64,000 nucleotides of DNA, from assembly GCA_902760865.1 (NCBI GenBank), contig CACWID010000006.1, forward strand, positions 62,001-126,000, written 5' to 3'. This document shows, piece by piece, positions 8,562 to 16,655 of the stretch. Position 1 is the stretch's first letter, and every line of letters starts with the position of its first letter. Source of the DNA: an uncultured Bacteroidales bacterium (GTDB taxonomy: Bacteria > Bacteroidota > Bacteroidia > Bacteroidales > Muribaculaceae). The notes beneath the pieces are model-generated. The model saw only the letters and a list, made by a program, of their open reading frames with translations, made no database searches and had not been told where the DNA came from. A program made the translations under genes and the position numbers.

Positions 8562-8940
8562 TTTTATTGGTGTCCGGTGAAAAACTCAGTGGATGGGTGG
8601 GCTTACTTTTTTAGGAGAGCAGGTCGAAGGCCTGCCCAAGGCCAGCGGCCTTGACTTGTGCTAACACCACGGCGCAATGGCCGTAGGTCATTGTGGCGTG
8701 GTGATAGGGCACAGTCTGTCACCTGGGCCCTGAATGGGGCCACTCCTGCTGGCAGTATGTGGCCCTCGTCGAGGCCCATACACTTTATGTTCTGCTTCCC
8801 CAGGCCACACAGGACCTTCGGCCTGTGCGCCCTGGGGTTGCCTCTAGTCAAGGCCTACTGGCCTTGTTGAGACCTACGGCCCCAGACACCGAGCAGAAGT
8901 CATTTTGTAATTATTCGGTTTTTACTGGACACCAATAAAA
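8562..8940. mobile_element. MITE-like unit bounded by 24-base inverted repeats
   Basis: The sequence at 8562-8585 matches the reverse complement of 8917-8940 at 21 of 24 positions. Each arm begins TTTTATTGGTGTCC reading inward from its own end. No transposase gene lies between the arms; the interior is occupied by the palindromic element at 8619-8882. The rest of the 8304-9108 gap is A/T-rich with no supportable gene. Confidence 0.6.
8619..8882. mobile_element. Gene-less REP-like palindromic element (relative of 46319-47083)
   Basis: An ordered set of hairpins arranged as an inverted pair. Left half: hairpin 3 (8619-8635), hairpin 1 CAAGGCCAGCGGCCTTG (8637-8653), long hairpin 2 (8665-8703). 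Right half: hairpin 2 (8798-8837), then hairpin 1 (8849-8866). The left half aligns base by base with the reverse complement of 46963-47083, and the right half with the reverse complement of 46319-46438. The transposase gene found between them at the second locus is missing here. Hairpin 2 of the left half has CACCACG/CGTGGTG where the other copies have CCCCAGG/CCTGGGG, so pairing is preserved by double changes. Confidence 0.8.
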
Positions 8941-9108
8941 GTTTTTTATTTTGGTCATCCGCGCACCTTGAATTTTTAAAAACAAAAAATACAAGATATG
9001 CAAATAGCTGTAAATCAACCAGTTTGCACTTCCTGTATTTCTTGTCGTTCGATTCAATGGACGCAGATGTCCTCAGAAATATCAGATTAATCCGTTGTTT
9101 TAAAACAG

Positions 9109-9987
9109 TCAGCGGACGACAATCTTTTTGCCGTTGTGGATATAGATGCCAGGGGTGGTCGGGACGTCCTTGCCAACAGGCTGGCCCATCAGGTTGTAGT
9201 AATTGGGGTCATAGGGGCGGCGCGGCTGGTCCGTCACCGCCTCGCCAATGCCTACATGGATGTCAGGATCATACCAAACCCCCTTATAAGCTATCTGACC
9301 ATTCTCAATGACGTGGCTTAGGCCATAACCCACTTGTAAACCCGTGAGTTGGAACTCAAAGTATAATAGCGGATATCCTAAATGGCCATCATAGCCAAGT
9401 CCCTCAATGATAACAACATCATTATTATATAATCGATAATGATGACATTTTCTATTTTGACCAGCAATGACCATCATGTCAGTCTCCTTATATTCAACTC
9501 CATAGTAACCATTCTCCATAGTATAAAGCACCGTGGGGTCATTGAAATCATATAGAAGGAACTCTTCAGTGGTTGTAGTGATTGGAAGCCCATTATCGGG
9601 TTGATCAATAAACCAACTCCAACCAGCAACAGGGCACTGAGGATGCAGAATGCCATCAGGGTGGATGGCATAGACTCTTTTATCTTCCTCACGCAGGCAG
9701 ATGGGGGTATAAGCTTCAACTTCTTTGTTGACTCCTTCCCTGTCAAGGTAATGAGTCAATACTACTGGCTTATACCACTTGTCCCCAATTTGGACATCAC
9801 CCTTCATCTCAAAACTATAATATTGCAGGCCTTCGGGCATATCTAATACGTCTTCCCAAAATGGGTTATAATAGGCATACACCCACTGCACCCCCTCGCG
9901 CACAAACGGGACATACTCATATTCCTGCGCCACCGCCTGCGCCAAGCCCAGCAGGGCCAATAATGTAAGAAGTATTGTCTTTTTCAT
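9109..9987 (-). CDS. Secreted protein with T9SS-type C-terminal tail
   Basis: 292 residues of unrecognised family. It has a signal peptide (MKKTILLTLLALLGLAQAVAQ) and a long beta-rich middle with many aromatic residues (REGVQWVYAYYNPFWEDVL, YYSFEMKGDVQIGDKWYKPVVLTHY). The C-terminus YYNLMGQPV...GIYIHNGKKIVVR matches the type A sorting signal used by type IX secretion systems, so surface export is likely. It stands alone on the minus strand, with a nine-C run 75 bases ahead of its start. GC is lower than in its neighbours. Function unknown. Confidence 0.75.
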   Translation of the reverse strand: MKKTILLTLLALLGLAQAVAQEYEYVPFVREGVQWVYAYYNPFWEDVLDMPEGLQYYSFEMKGDVQIGDKWYKPVVLTHYLDREGVNKEVEAYTPICLREEDKRVYAIHPDGILHPQCPVAGWSWFIDQPDNGLPITTTTEEFLLYDFNDPTVLYTMENGYYGVEYKETDMMVIAGQNRKCHHYRLYNNDVVIIEGLGYDGHLGYPLLYFEFQLTGLQVGYGLSHVIENGQIAYKGVWYDPDIHVGIGEAVTDQPRRPYDPNYYNLMGQPVGKDVPTTPGIYIHNGKKIVVR

Positions 9988-10028
9988 ATCTTTAAACGAT
10001 TTAATGGTTTATACTTTCTATTTCACCG

Positions 10029-10036
10029 CAAATATA
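10029..10036 (-). promoter_or_regulatory. Predicted -7 box (TATATTTG) for the gene at 9109-9987
   Basis: Matches TAnnTTTG 42 bases ahead of the start at 9987. No convincing -33 TTG lies at the normal distance; that stretch holds a run of C instead. Confidence 0.4.
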
Positions 10037-10061
10037 GAATATTTCAGATAATTTCACACTG

Positions 10062-10070
10062 CCCCCCCCC
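10062..10070. repeat. Nine-C homopolymer in a promoter region
   Basis: Nine consecutive C (G on the transcribed minus strand) 26-34 bases upstream of the -7 box, where the -33 element would be expected. Confidence 0.8.
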
Positions 10071-10108
10071 ATTTTAACATCAGTTTAACACATTGGCCGC
10101 TTTAGACA

Positions 10109-11140
10109 TTACGCGGGGTTCAATGGGGTGATGGTGTTGCCGTCGATGAGATATCGGGCGACGGGGCGGCCATCGATGACTGGGGCGGTGACACCCTGCC
10201 CCACCCTGCGTGGGCTGATCTCGATGCGGGCCTCGTCCCAGATTGCGGCATCAATCAGGCCTTGCAATACCTGGGTGCCGCCCTCGACCATGACGCTGGT
10301 CACGCCGCGGTGATAGAGGTCCTCGAGCCAGCAGCGCGGGTCGACGGTATCCATTTTGACGTATTCCACGGGACCGACGGTCTCGCTCTTCACGCCGTTA
10401 TACACGATGGTGGGGAGGCCGTCGTTGAGCAAGTTGAGGTCGTCGGGGATGGAGAGATGGCGCGACAGAATCACGCGCAGCGGAGAACGGCCAGGCCAGT
10501 AACGCGTGGTGAGCGACGGGTTGTCGATGCGGGCAGTGCTGGCCCCCACGACGATGGCGTCGCACAGGGCTCGCTGGCGATGCATCAGACGCATGGTCAC
10601 GGGCGTGGACATGTGCAAGGGGTTCTCTCCGGCCTCGGGCGGCAGGGCGATGAAGCCGTCGGCGGTCTGAGCCCACTTGAGCTGCACCCACGGGCGCCCG
10701 TTAGTGTGAGCGGTCATGAAACGCTCGTTCAGGGCACGGCATTCCTGCTCAAGGACGCCGACAGCCACCTCTACCCCAGCCTCCTGCAACAGTTTCACAC
10801 CTCGACCGGCCACCTTGACGAAGGGGTCAAGGCAGCCCACCACGACACGCGGGATGCCGCGCTCGATGAGCATATTGGCACACGGCGGTGTCTTCCCGTA
10901 GTGGGAACAGGGCTCCAGCGTGACATAGATGGTGCTGTCGCGCAACAAGGCGGGGTCGGCGACGCTGGCCACGGCATTGACCTCGGCATGAGCCTCGCCA
11001 CACTTGCGGTGCCAGCCCTGGCCGATGATACGGCCGTCAGGGCCGACAATCACAGCGCCGACCATGGGGTTGGGCGAGGTATGCCCCGCCCCCAGGCGCG
11101 CCAACTGCAGCGCACGCCGCATGTATTTCTCATCAATCAT
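10109..11140 (-). CDS. ribD: Bifunctional diaminohydroxyphosphoribosylaminopyrimidine deaminase / 5-amino-6-(5-phosphoribosylamino)uracil reductase
   Basis: Catalyses the second and third steps of riboflavin synthesis from GTP. The N-terminal deaminase domain carries the zinc site HAEVNA (His51, Glu53) and PCSHYGKTPPC (Cys78, Cys87). The C-terminal domain (about 150-343) is the NADPH-dependent reductase, with WVQLKWAQTADGFIA, VGASTARIDNPSLTTR and VMVEGGTQVLQGLI. At 343 residues it is of normal length. It follows prmC on the same strand across a 147-base gap containing an inverted repeat. No FMN riboswitch is visible upstream. Confidence 0.95.
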   Translation of the reverse strand: MIDEKYMRRALQLARLGAGHTSPNPMVGAVIVGPDGRIIGQGWHRKCGEAHAEVNAVASVADPALLRDSTIYVTLEPCSHYGKTPPCANMLIERGIPRVVVGCLDPFVKVAGRGVKLLQEAGVEVAVGVLEQECRALNERFMTAHTNGRPWVQLKWAQTADGFIALPPEAGENPLHMSTPVTMRLMHRQRALCDAIVVGASTARIDNPSLTTRYWPGRSPLRVILSRHLSIPDDLNLLNDGLPTIVYNGVKSETVGPVEYVKMDTVDPRCWLEDLYHRGVTSVMVEGGTQVLQGLIDAAIWDEARIEISPRRVGQGVTAPVIDGRPVARYLIDGNTITPLNPA

Positions 11141-11167
11141 CTTGAACTACAAATTCTTTATAAACTA

Positions 11168-11274
11168 CGAATTACACGAATTATACGAAGGGCATCCGCA
11201 TCCTTATTTTCCCTAATTTCACGAATTGGCGTCCGCATGAAATTAGAATGCATTAATTCAATTCGTGTAATTCG
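11168..11274. repeat. Inverted repeat between prmC and ribD
   Basis: CGAATTACACGAATT (11168-11182) is perfectly complementary to AATTCGTGTAATTCG (11260-11274). The 77-base loop holds further related pieces (GGCATCCGCAT / GGCGTCCGCAT). ATTCGTGAAATTCGTG also appears at 22621-22640, which suggests a dispersed intergenic motif. Confidence 0.6.
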
Positions 11275-11287
11275 GAGTTCATGTGAG

Positions 11288-12127
11288 TTAAAGCTTGGCG
11301 GCGACGAAGCGGGGCTTGCCGTAGGAGTCGTCGATGATGCGGACCTCACCAAAGCCGTTCTGCTCGAGCAGGCGTTTCACCTCATTGCCAAAGCGCTGGT
11401 TGATTTCCAGATACAGGCTGCCACCGCGGGCGAGCGACTGGGCGGCATAGGGGGCTATCGCCTTGTAGAACATCAGCGGGTCGTTGTCGGGAACGAACAG
11501 GGCCTGGCCCGGCTCGTAGTCCTTGACGTTGCTGTCCATCGCGTCGCGCTCGCTCCAGCAGACGTAGGGCGGATTGCTCACGATAATGTCGTAGGTGGCA
11601 GGAGGTTGCGGCGAGAGCATATCGCTCTCGAACAGGCGAACTTTGACCTTGAGGGCAGCGGCATTTTCACGCGCCACGGCCAGGGCATCGCGCGAGATGT
11701 CGAGGGCGTCGACCTGGGCAAACTTCAGGGCCCTCGCCAGCGAGATGGCGATGCAGCCGCTGCCGGTGCCCATGTCAAGGACACGCAGGTCGCTGCCCGG
11801 GTTTTCGTCGATGATGAGGTCCACGAGTTGCTCGGTCTCGGGCCGCGGGATGAGCACGGCGGGGGTCACCTTGAACTGGTGACCGTGGAAACGGGCCTTG
11901 CCCACGATGTACTGCAACGGTTCATGACGCTGCAGGCGGGCGATGATGTCGGCAATGCACTCGGGGGCAAAGTCGGGCAACTCGCTCTCCTGGCGCAGGG
12001 CGACATCCACCTGGTCGTAGTTAAACACATCCTCGAAGATGACGCGCATCATCGCCTGCACCTCCTGAGGCTCGGCCACACCGGCCAGACCGTTCTTGAG
12101 TTGTTCTATGGCTTCCTTGAGTTTCAT
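11288..12127 (-). CDS. prmC: Peptide chain release factor N5-glutamine methyltransferase
   Basis: SAM-dependent enzyme that methylates the GGQ glutamine of release factors RF1 and RF2. 279 residues. The N-terminal helical domain ends with ...PLQYIVGKARFHGHQFKV and the PrmC motif IPRPETE (93-99). The SAM-binding loop is LDMGTGSGCIAISLA (about 117-131) and the catalytic/substrate motif is SNPPY (184-188). Typical length and complete. It lies upstream of ribD on the same strand, and 165 bases separate it from the LRR gene behind it. Confidence 0.94.
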   Translation of the reverse strand: MKLKEAIEQLKNGLAGVAEPQEVQAMMRVIFEDVFNYDQVDVALRQESELPDFAPECIADIIARLQRHEPLQYIVGKARFHGHQFKVTPAVLIPRPETEQLVDLIIDENPGSDLRVLDMGTGSGCIAISLARALKFAQVDALDISRDALAVARENAAALKVKVRLFESDMLSPQPPATYDIIVSNPPYVCWSERDAMDSNVKDYEPGQALFVPDNDPLMFYKAIAPYAAQSLARGGSLYLEINQRFGNEVKRLLEQNGFGEVRIIDDSYGKPRFVAAKL

Positions 12128-12154
12128 GTTTTCAGTTTTCTGTGAATTGGACTC

Positions 12155-12265
12155 GCACTAAGACGCTAAGACGTTAAGAATTTGTTTTATAGGCATTTAT
12201 CCTATGATTAAAACTTTTTCTCATCATACTTTTATTAATATCTTAGCGTCTTGGCGCCTTAGCGT
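12155..12265. repeat. Imperfect inverted repeat of CTAAGACGC type
   Basis: GCACTAAGACGCTAAGACG (near 12155-12173) pairs with CGTCTTGGCGCCTTAGCG (near 12247-12264), with a few mismatches and an A/T-rich loop of about 70 bases. It occupies most of the gap between the giant LRR gene and prmC. Related CGCAAAGACGCGAAG occurs at 8544-8558. Confidence 0.5.
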
Positions 12266-12292
12266 GAAATCCGTTTGGATGAGTTATGGTTT

Positions 12293-15200
12293 TCAGTTGA
12301 CGGGGATGAAGTTGAAGTCACCCGTGATGTCGTTGAAATAAACGTCATAGGTGCCCTTCTTGACCGGCACATTCATGCCATCCTGAACTCCCCTGCCCCA
12401 TGGAAATTGCTGGGCACCCCAGTTGAAATCCCAACCATTGTCGGCAGCAAACTTGATATCTTCATCAGCCGTAACGGTGAAATTCCTGAAAATCCAGTCG
12501 TGGTTTTCCTTATCGGTGTTCATGTCTGTCATATTGTATCCATGATCTTCCACATCCCAGCCACAGTGAGGACCAACGATAGTCATCGATCCATACACGC
12601 CTGCACTCGAGCCATCAAAGGGCGTGATGCTGAGCGCATCGGTCCTGGTGTCCAATGTGATGGTATAATAACCGCTGGTTCCCATTTCAAAGGCGGTGAC
12701 GTCGTTACCGATACTGCCGCGGGCATAGTTTCCGTTTCGGTCAACGCCCCAACCGTCGAGCCAACTTCCTGATGTGTGCAGCAGGAGGAAATTATCTGTG
12801 GCTCCGAAATAGCCCGTGTAGGAGAGCACGCCACGGCCCTGGTTGTTAAACTCGCCGACAGGGAAAAGTGGAATCAGGCCAGTACCGACACTGCTTTCAC
12901 CATCATTCTCCCATTGGTTGCTACCCACATGGGTACCAATCAGATACCACATGTCCATGGGCGCCGGTTCAGGCCAACTACCGCTGAGCAGGTAGTTAAT
13001 CAGGCCCGTCACGTCACTGATAGCCACCTTGCCGTCCTCGTTGACGTCAGCAGCATTAGTATTCACATTCGAACCACTACCGCTGAGCAGGTAGTTGATC
13101 AGGGCAGACACGTCGGCAATGCTGACGCGGCCGTCGTTGTTCACATCACCACGGGTGAACTCAACCGGGAACGTGGTCTCGGAGATATAGGTGAACTTTT
13201 TCCAGACAGTGGCTTGACGGTAAGCCTGTGCACAGCCATCAGGAACCGCCAGGCGGACATTGCTGTAGTGGTCAGTCATGAAGGGTTCTGCGAATTGGGA
13301 CGCGTGCGAATCAAAATAGACCTGACATGTGGGCGGGGTTGTGGCCCTGACGTTGAGGCTCCACAGGGTCGGCACGTTATTGAAAGCATTGTAGCCCAGA
13401 TAGGTGAGCGTTGCGGGCAGGTCGACAGTCGACAACGACGTGCAACCGTTGAAGGCGTTGTTACCGATGGTCGTCACGCCATGAGGCACAAGCATCTCGG
13501 TCAACGACGAGCAGTCATGAAATGCATGATTCTCAATCTGCCTGAGGCTCTTGGGCATGACGGCACTCTTCAATGCCGTTGCGCCACGGAATGCCTCGTA
13601 ATCAATGACCTGTGTGCCGTCGGGGACGGTATAGTTTTGACCATGTCCATCGGCAAAGGCCAGCAACCGCTTTTTGTCCTTGGAGAAAAGAATGCCGTCC
13701 ACGCTACAATACTTGGGGTTAGCGCTTGAAACATTGATTGCCTGCAGGGCAGGATCATAGCAGAAGGCATCGTTCCTGATACTGTCCACGCTGGCCGGAA
13801 TGTACAGGCTGGTCAATTTGTTGATGTGGGAGAAGGCAAAACTGTCAATTCGCTTGACACCTTCCCTCAAGATGAGTTTCTCGAGATTGGCACACTCATA
13901 GAAGCTGTAATCATCAATCAGCTGGACGGTGAAGGGAACTTCGGCCCTAATCATCTTGTTGATATTGGCAAAGATATGGTCCTGCATCTCGGTCACCGTG
14001 TACAGCTGGCCCAGATGAACCACCTTGGGCGAGATGCCCGGATCCACCAGGTCATCGCTGGTAATTCCACTCAACTTGACATTCAGGTTATTGTTGAGCA
14101 CTGTGAACGTGAGGCTATCGACGGTGAATGTGTTACCACTCGACTGGGGCGAAATCTGACTGACATTGTAGTTGAACAACTGAGAGTTCCAGGCTAGCGA
14201 CTGGTAAGTGTTCACCGCATTGCCAGGTACAAAAATATCTGCTCTTTCGAAATCGTATCCCGCAGCATAGAAGGCGTTGCTTCCTATGTGAGGAGGTGTT
14301 GCGCCGGCAAAGGTCACCTCCTTAAGCTTGGTATCAATCTGGAAGGCAAAGTCAGCAATGTAGTTGAGTGTCGATGGCAGATAGATGTTCTCAAGGTCAC
14401 TGCAAGTGCTAAACGCGCCGTATTCGATTCTCTCCAAACCCTCGTCGATGACCACTCGCTCCACAGATGAAGACATAAATGTATTTTGCTCAATCAGTTT
14501 GACACTTCCTGGAATGTAAACAGACTTGAGGTTGACACTGTAGGCAAAGGCGTAAAAGCCGATTGAATCGGCTGAATTCAGCAGGGAGTAATGCTTGTCC
14601 GGGCGTCCATTAGGATATTGCACAAGAAGCTTGCCGTCGCTGGTGTACAAGACGCCATCATCACTCATGTAGTTCTGATTCCCTGGAGCCACATCAACAC
14701 CTGCAACCTTGGGGCTACCGCCCAAGAAACTACTGCCGACATAAGTAACACTTGCAGGGATTGTGAATGTCTTCAGGTTATCGCAATTACCAAATGCCCA
14801 TGCACCGATTGTCGTGAGGCTTTCGGGCAGATTGACCGATTCCAAATGATAACAACTGTTGAACGCATTAGCCACGATGACTTTCACCCCGGCAGGAACC
14901 TGATAGACAGAACCACTCTTATTGCACGGGTATTGCAACAAACTATCCATAGGTGCGTTGTACAATACACCATCAGGGGAACAATAGTGCGTGTTGCCAC
15001 TGTTGACATTGATGGCGGTCAATGAGATGCAGTCAGCCAGAGCATTATCTTCGATGGTTGTCACACTGGCAGGAATCATGATTGACACCAGTGAAAAGCA
15101 TCTCTCAAAAGCATCGTTCCGGATCGCCTCGACGCCTTCCTCAATGGTGACTTCATGCATGCTCTCACAATCATAGAATGCAAAATAGGATATTTCCTTG

Positions 15201-16183
15201 ACCGAGCCTGGAATGGTGATGCTGGTCAAAGAGGTGCAATAGGTAAAGCACTGACGAGGAATACTGGTAAGGTTATTGGATAACGTGACGTAAGCCAGAT
15301 TGCTACAACGCATGAAGCAGAACTCACCCAGGGTGGTCACACTGTTGGGAATGGAGATAGACGTCATGGCCGAACATTCGTAGAATGCACCATAATCAAT
15401 CGATGTGACCGTACTCGGAATATTGACCGAGATCAGATCGGGTGATGACCTGAAAGCGAATTGACCTACCGCAGTCACCGTGTAGGTCTTGCCGGCAAAA
15501 GTCACACTTGACGGAATAGAGACATTGCCCGAGTAGTAATTATAGTTTTGGTCCCTAAAAGTCACCTCGACGGTATTGGTGCCCGTGACATTATAGTAGA
15601 TACCGTCCACCATGAACTTGTTGGTTTCCTTAATCTTGCTGAAATTTGACCACGGCGTTGTGCCCTGATAGCTGCTCTTCGATCCCAAGGGAACATTCAG
15701 TGTCGCGATGGCATAGGTAGAGGCATCAAAGTTGTTGATGTTGGTCGAGCGAGCCGTCGGCCACTGGCAGTTCACGGTCACAAGCGATGTACACCCCTTG
15801 AAGATGTTCTGATACATGCTCACTACCGAACTCGGGATGGTGATGCTGGTCAATGACGAGCAGTTCATGAAGGCTTCATTCAAGATATAAACGACATTCT
15901 CGGGCAGCCTGACGCTGGTGAGGTCGGTACAGTCCTTGAAAGCCTGGTAACCGATACTGGTGACAGTATAGGTGTCTCCATTGTAGTCCACCGTCGGCGG
16001 AATCACAACATCTCCGCTATAGGCATTGAAACTGCCGTTGTTTTGTACCGTGACTGAGGTCTGATTACTGTTGATCTGGTAATAAATGCCGTTTCTCGTA
16101 AAGTCATAGGCGCCGGCCGGTATCGCCAGCGCAAGACACGCCACAATGGCGGCCAATGTCTTGAAGTAAATCAGTTTCTTCAT
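12293..16183 (-). CDS. BspA-like LRR surface protein with dockerin pair and SusE/SusF-like C-terminal domains
   Basis: 1296 residues with a signal peptide (MKKLIYFKTLAAIVACLALAIPAGA), then the BspA-type start (YDFTRNGIYYQINSN...) and many LRR_5 repeats of about 23 residues (for example CTSLTSITIPGSVKEISYFAF) to roughly residue 1000. At about 1013-1072 lie two dockerin type I calcium loops (GDVNNDGRVSIADVSALINY and ADVNEDGKVAISDVTGLINY). The tail (about 1077-1296) holds two domains resembling the SusE/SusF starch-binding proteins (MWYLIGTHVGSNQWEND, YYTITLDTRTDALSITPF; MTIVGPHCGWDVEDHG, WGAQQFPWGRGVQDG). No T9SS tail was seen. A glycan-binding adhesin is inferred. The promoter lies directly upstream. 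Confidence 0.85.
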   Translation of the reverse strand: MKKLIYFKTLAAIVACLALAIPAGAYDFTRNGIYYQINSNQTSVTVQNNGSFNAYSGDVVIPPTVDYNGDTYTVTSIGYQAFKDCTDLTSVRLPENVVYILNEAFMNCSSLTSITIPSSVVSMYQNIFKGCTSLVTVNCQWPTARSTNINNFDASTYAIATLNVPLGSKSSYQGTTPWSNFSKIKETNKFMVDGIYYNVTGTNTVEVTFRDQNYNYYSGNVSIPSSVTFAGKTYTVTAVGQFAFRSSPDLISVNIPSTVTSIDYGAFYECSAMTSISIPNSVTTLGEFCFMRCSNLAYVTLSNNLTSIPRQCFTYCTSLTSITIPGSVKEISYFAFYDCESMHEVTIEEGVEAIRNDAFERCFSLVSIMIPASVTTIEDNALADCISLTAINVNSGNTHYCSPDGVLYNAPMDSLLQYPCNKSGSVYQVPAGVKVIVANAFNSCYHLESVNLPESLTTIGAWAFGNCDNLKTFTIPASVTYVGSSFLGGSPKVAGVDVAPGNQNYMSDDGVLYTSDGKLLVQYPNGRPDKHYSLLNSADSIGFYAFAYSVNLKSVYIPGSVKLIEQNTFMSSSVERVVIDEGLERIEYGAFSTCSDLENIYLPSTLNYIADFAFQIDTKLKEVTFAGATPPHIGSNAFYAAGYDFERADIFVPGNAVNTYQSLAWNSQLFNYNVSQISPQSSGNTFTVDSLTFTVLNNNLNVKLSGITSDDLVDPGISPKVVHLGQLYTVTEMQDHIFANINKMIRAEVPFTVQLIDDYSFYECANLEKLILREGVKRIDSFAFSHINKLTSLYIPASVDSIRNDAFCYDPALQAINVSSANPKYCSVDGILFSKDKKRLLAFADGHGQNYTVPDGTQVIDYEAFRGATALKSAVMPKSLRQIENHAFHDCSSLTEMLVPHGVTTIGNNAFNGCTSLSTVDLPATLTYLGYNAFNNVPTLWSLNVRATTPPTCQVYFDSHASQFAEPFMTDHYSNVRLAVPDGCAQAYRQATVWKKFTYISETTFPVEFTRGDVNNDGRVSIADVSALINYLLSGSGSNVNTNAADVNEDGKVAISDVTGLINYLLSGSWPEPAPMDMWYLIGTHVGSNQWENDGESSVGTGLIPLFPVGEFNNQGRGVLSYTGYFGATDNFLLLHTSGSWLDGWGVDRNGNYARGSIGNDVTAFEMGTSGYYTITLDTRTDALSITPFDGSSAGVYGSMTIVGPHCGWDVEDHGYNMTDMNTDKENHDWIFRNFTVTADEDIKFAADNGWDFNWGAQQFPWGRGVQDGMNVPVKKGTYDVYFNDITGDFNFIPVN

Positions 16184-16220
16184 AAAGCAAATAGTTTTAA
16201 AATTATTGTTTATTATAGCG

Positions 16221-16252
16221 CAAATTTAATCAGAATCGGGCATTCAGGCAAA
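16221..16252 (-). promoter_or_regulatory. Predicted promoter of the giant LRR gene
   Basis: -7 box TAAATTTG at 16221-16228 and TTTG at 16249-16252, separated by 20 bases, both on the minus strand. The leader would be about 30 bases. A near-textbook Bacteroidetes promoter. Confidence 0.65.
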
Positions 16253-16310
16253 TAATCATGAACAAAAAGGCGTTTTTCACGTATAGGTTGTAATTTTTTG
16301 AGCTATTTTT

Positions 16311-16339
16311 TTTGAATTTAATTTTTTTCACTAATTTTG
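16311..16339 (+). promoter_or_regulatory. Predicted promoter of the cyd operon
   Basis: TTTG at 16311-16314 and -7 box TAATTTTG at 16332-16339, with the ATG of the DUF4492 gene 24 bases downstream. The spacer (17) is slightly short. Confidence 0.55.
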
Positions 16340-16362
16340 TAAGTTGTTTAACACTTTGGCCT

Positions 16363-16596
16363 ATGAATGACAACCAAGATAATAATCAGGGTTTCTGGTC
16401 ACGCGTGTTCCATCTCTATTACGATGGATTCCGCAGCATGACCGTTGGCAAGACGCTGTGGCTCATCATCGGCATCAAGCTGTTTATCTTCTTTGTCATC
16501 ATCAAGTTGCTCTTTTTCCCGAACTTCCTGAACACCAAGTGTGATACCGAACAGGAGAAGACCGAATACGTCCGCCACCAGTTGACGGACCGCTAA
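16363..16596 (+). CDS. DUF4492 small membrane protein of the cytochrome bd operon
   Basis: 77 residues from the ATG at 16363; this start follows the promoter and gives a hydrophilic N-terminus (MNDNQDNNQGFWSRVFHLYYDGF) before one transmembrane helix (LWLIIGIKLFIFFVIIKLLFF) and a short charged tail. DUF4492 proteins are found directly ahead of cydA in Bacteroidetes. Being single-span and co-transcribed, it may act as a small accessory subunit of the oxidase, analogous to CydX, but that is inference. cydA follows after 59 bases. Confidence 0.8.
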   Translation: MNDNQDNNQGFWSRVFHLYYDGFRSMTVGKTLWLIIGIKLFIFFVIIKLLFFPNFLNTKCDTEQEKTEYVRHQLTDR

Positions 16597-16655
16597 GATA
16601 TCGTTGCTGAAAACTGAAAACCAAAAACTGAAAACTTTAATAACTGTAACTGATT

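Noticed and set aside
8603-8870. Short open frames inside the gene-less palindromic element
   Set aside because: Their sequence is wholly accounted for by the hairpins; no start context and no similarity to any protein family.
11141-11287. Possible FMN riboswitch upstream of ribD
   Set aside because: The region holds only simple inverted repeats; the conserved RFN-element core is not visible.
12975-13147. Cellulosome interpretation of the dockerin loops
   Set aside because: No cohesin or scaffoldin gene is present, and dockerin-like tails occur on many Bacteroidales surface proteins without a cellulosome.
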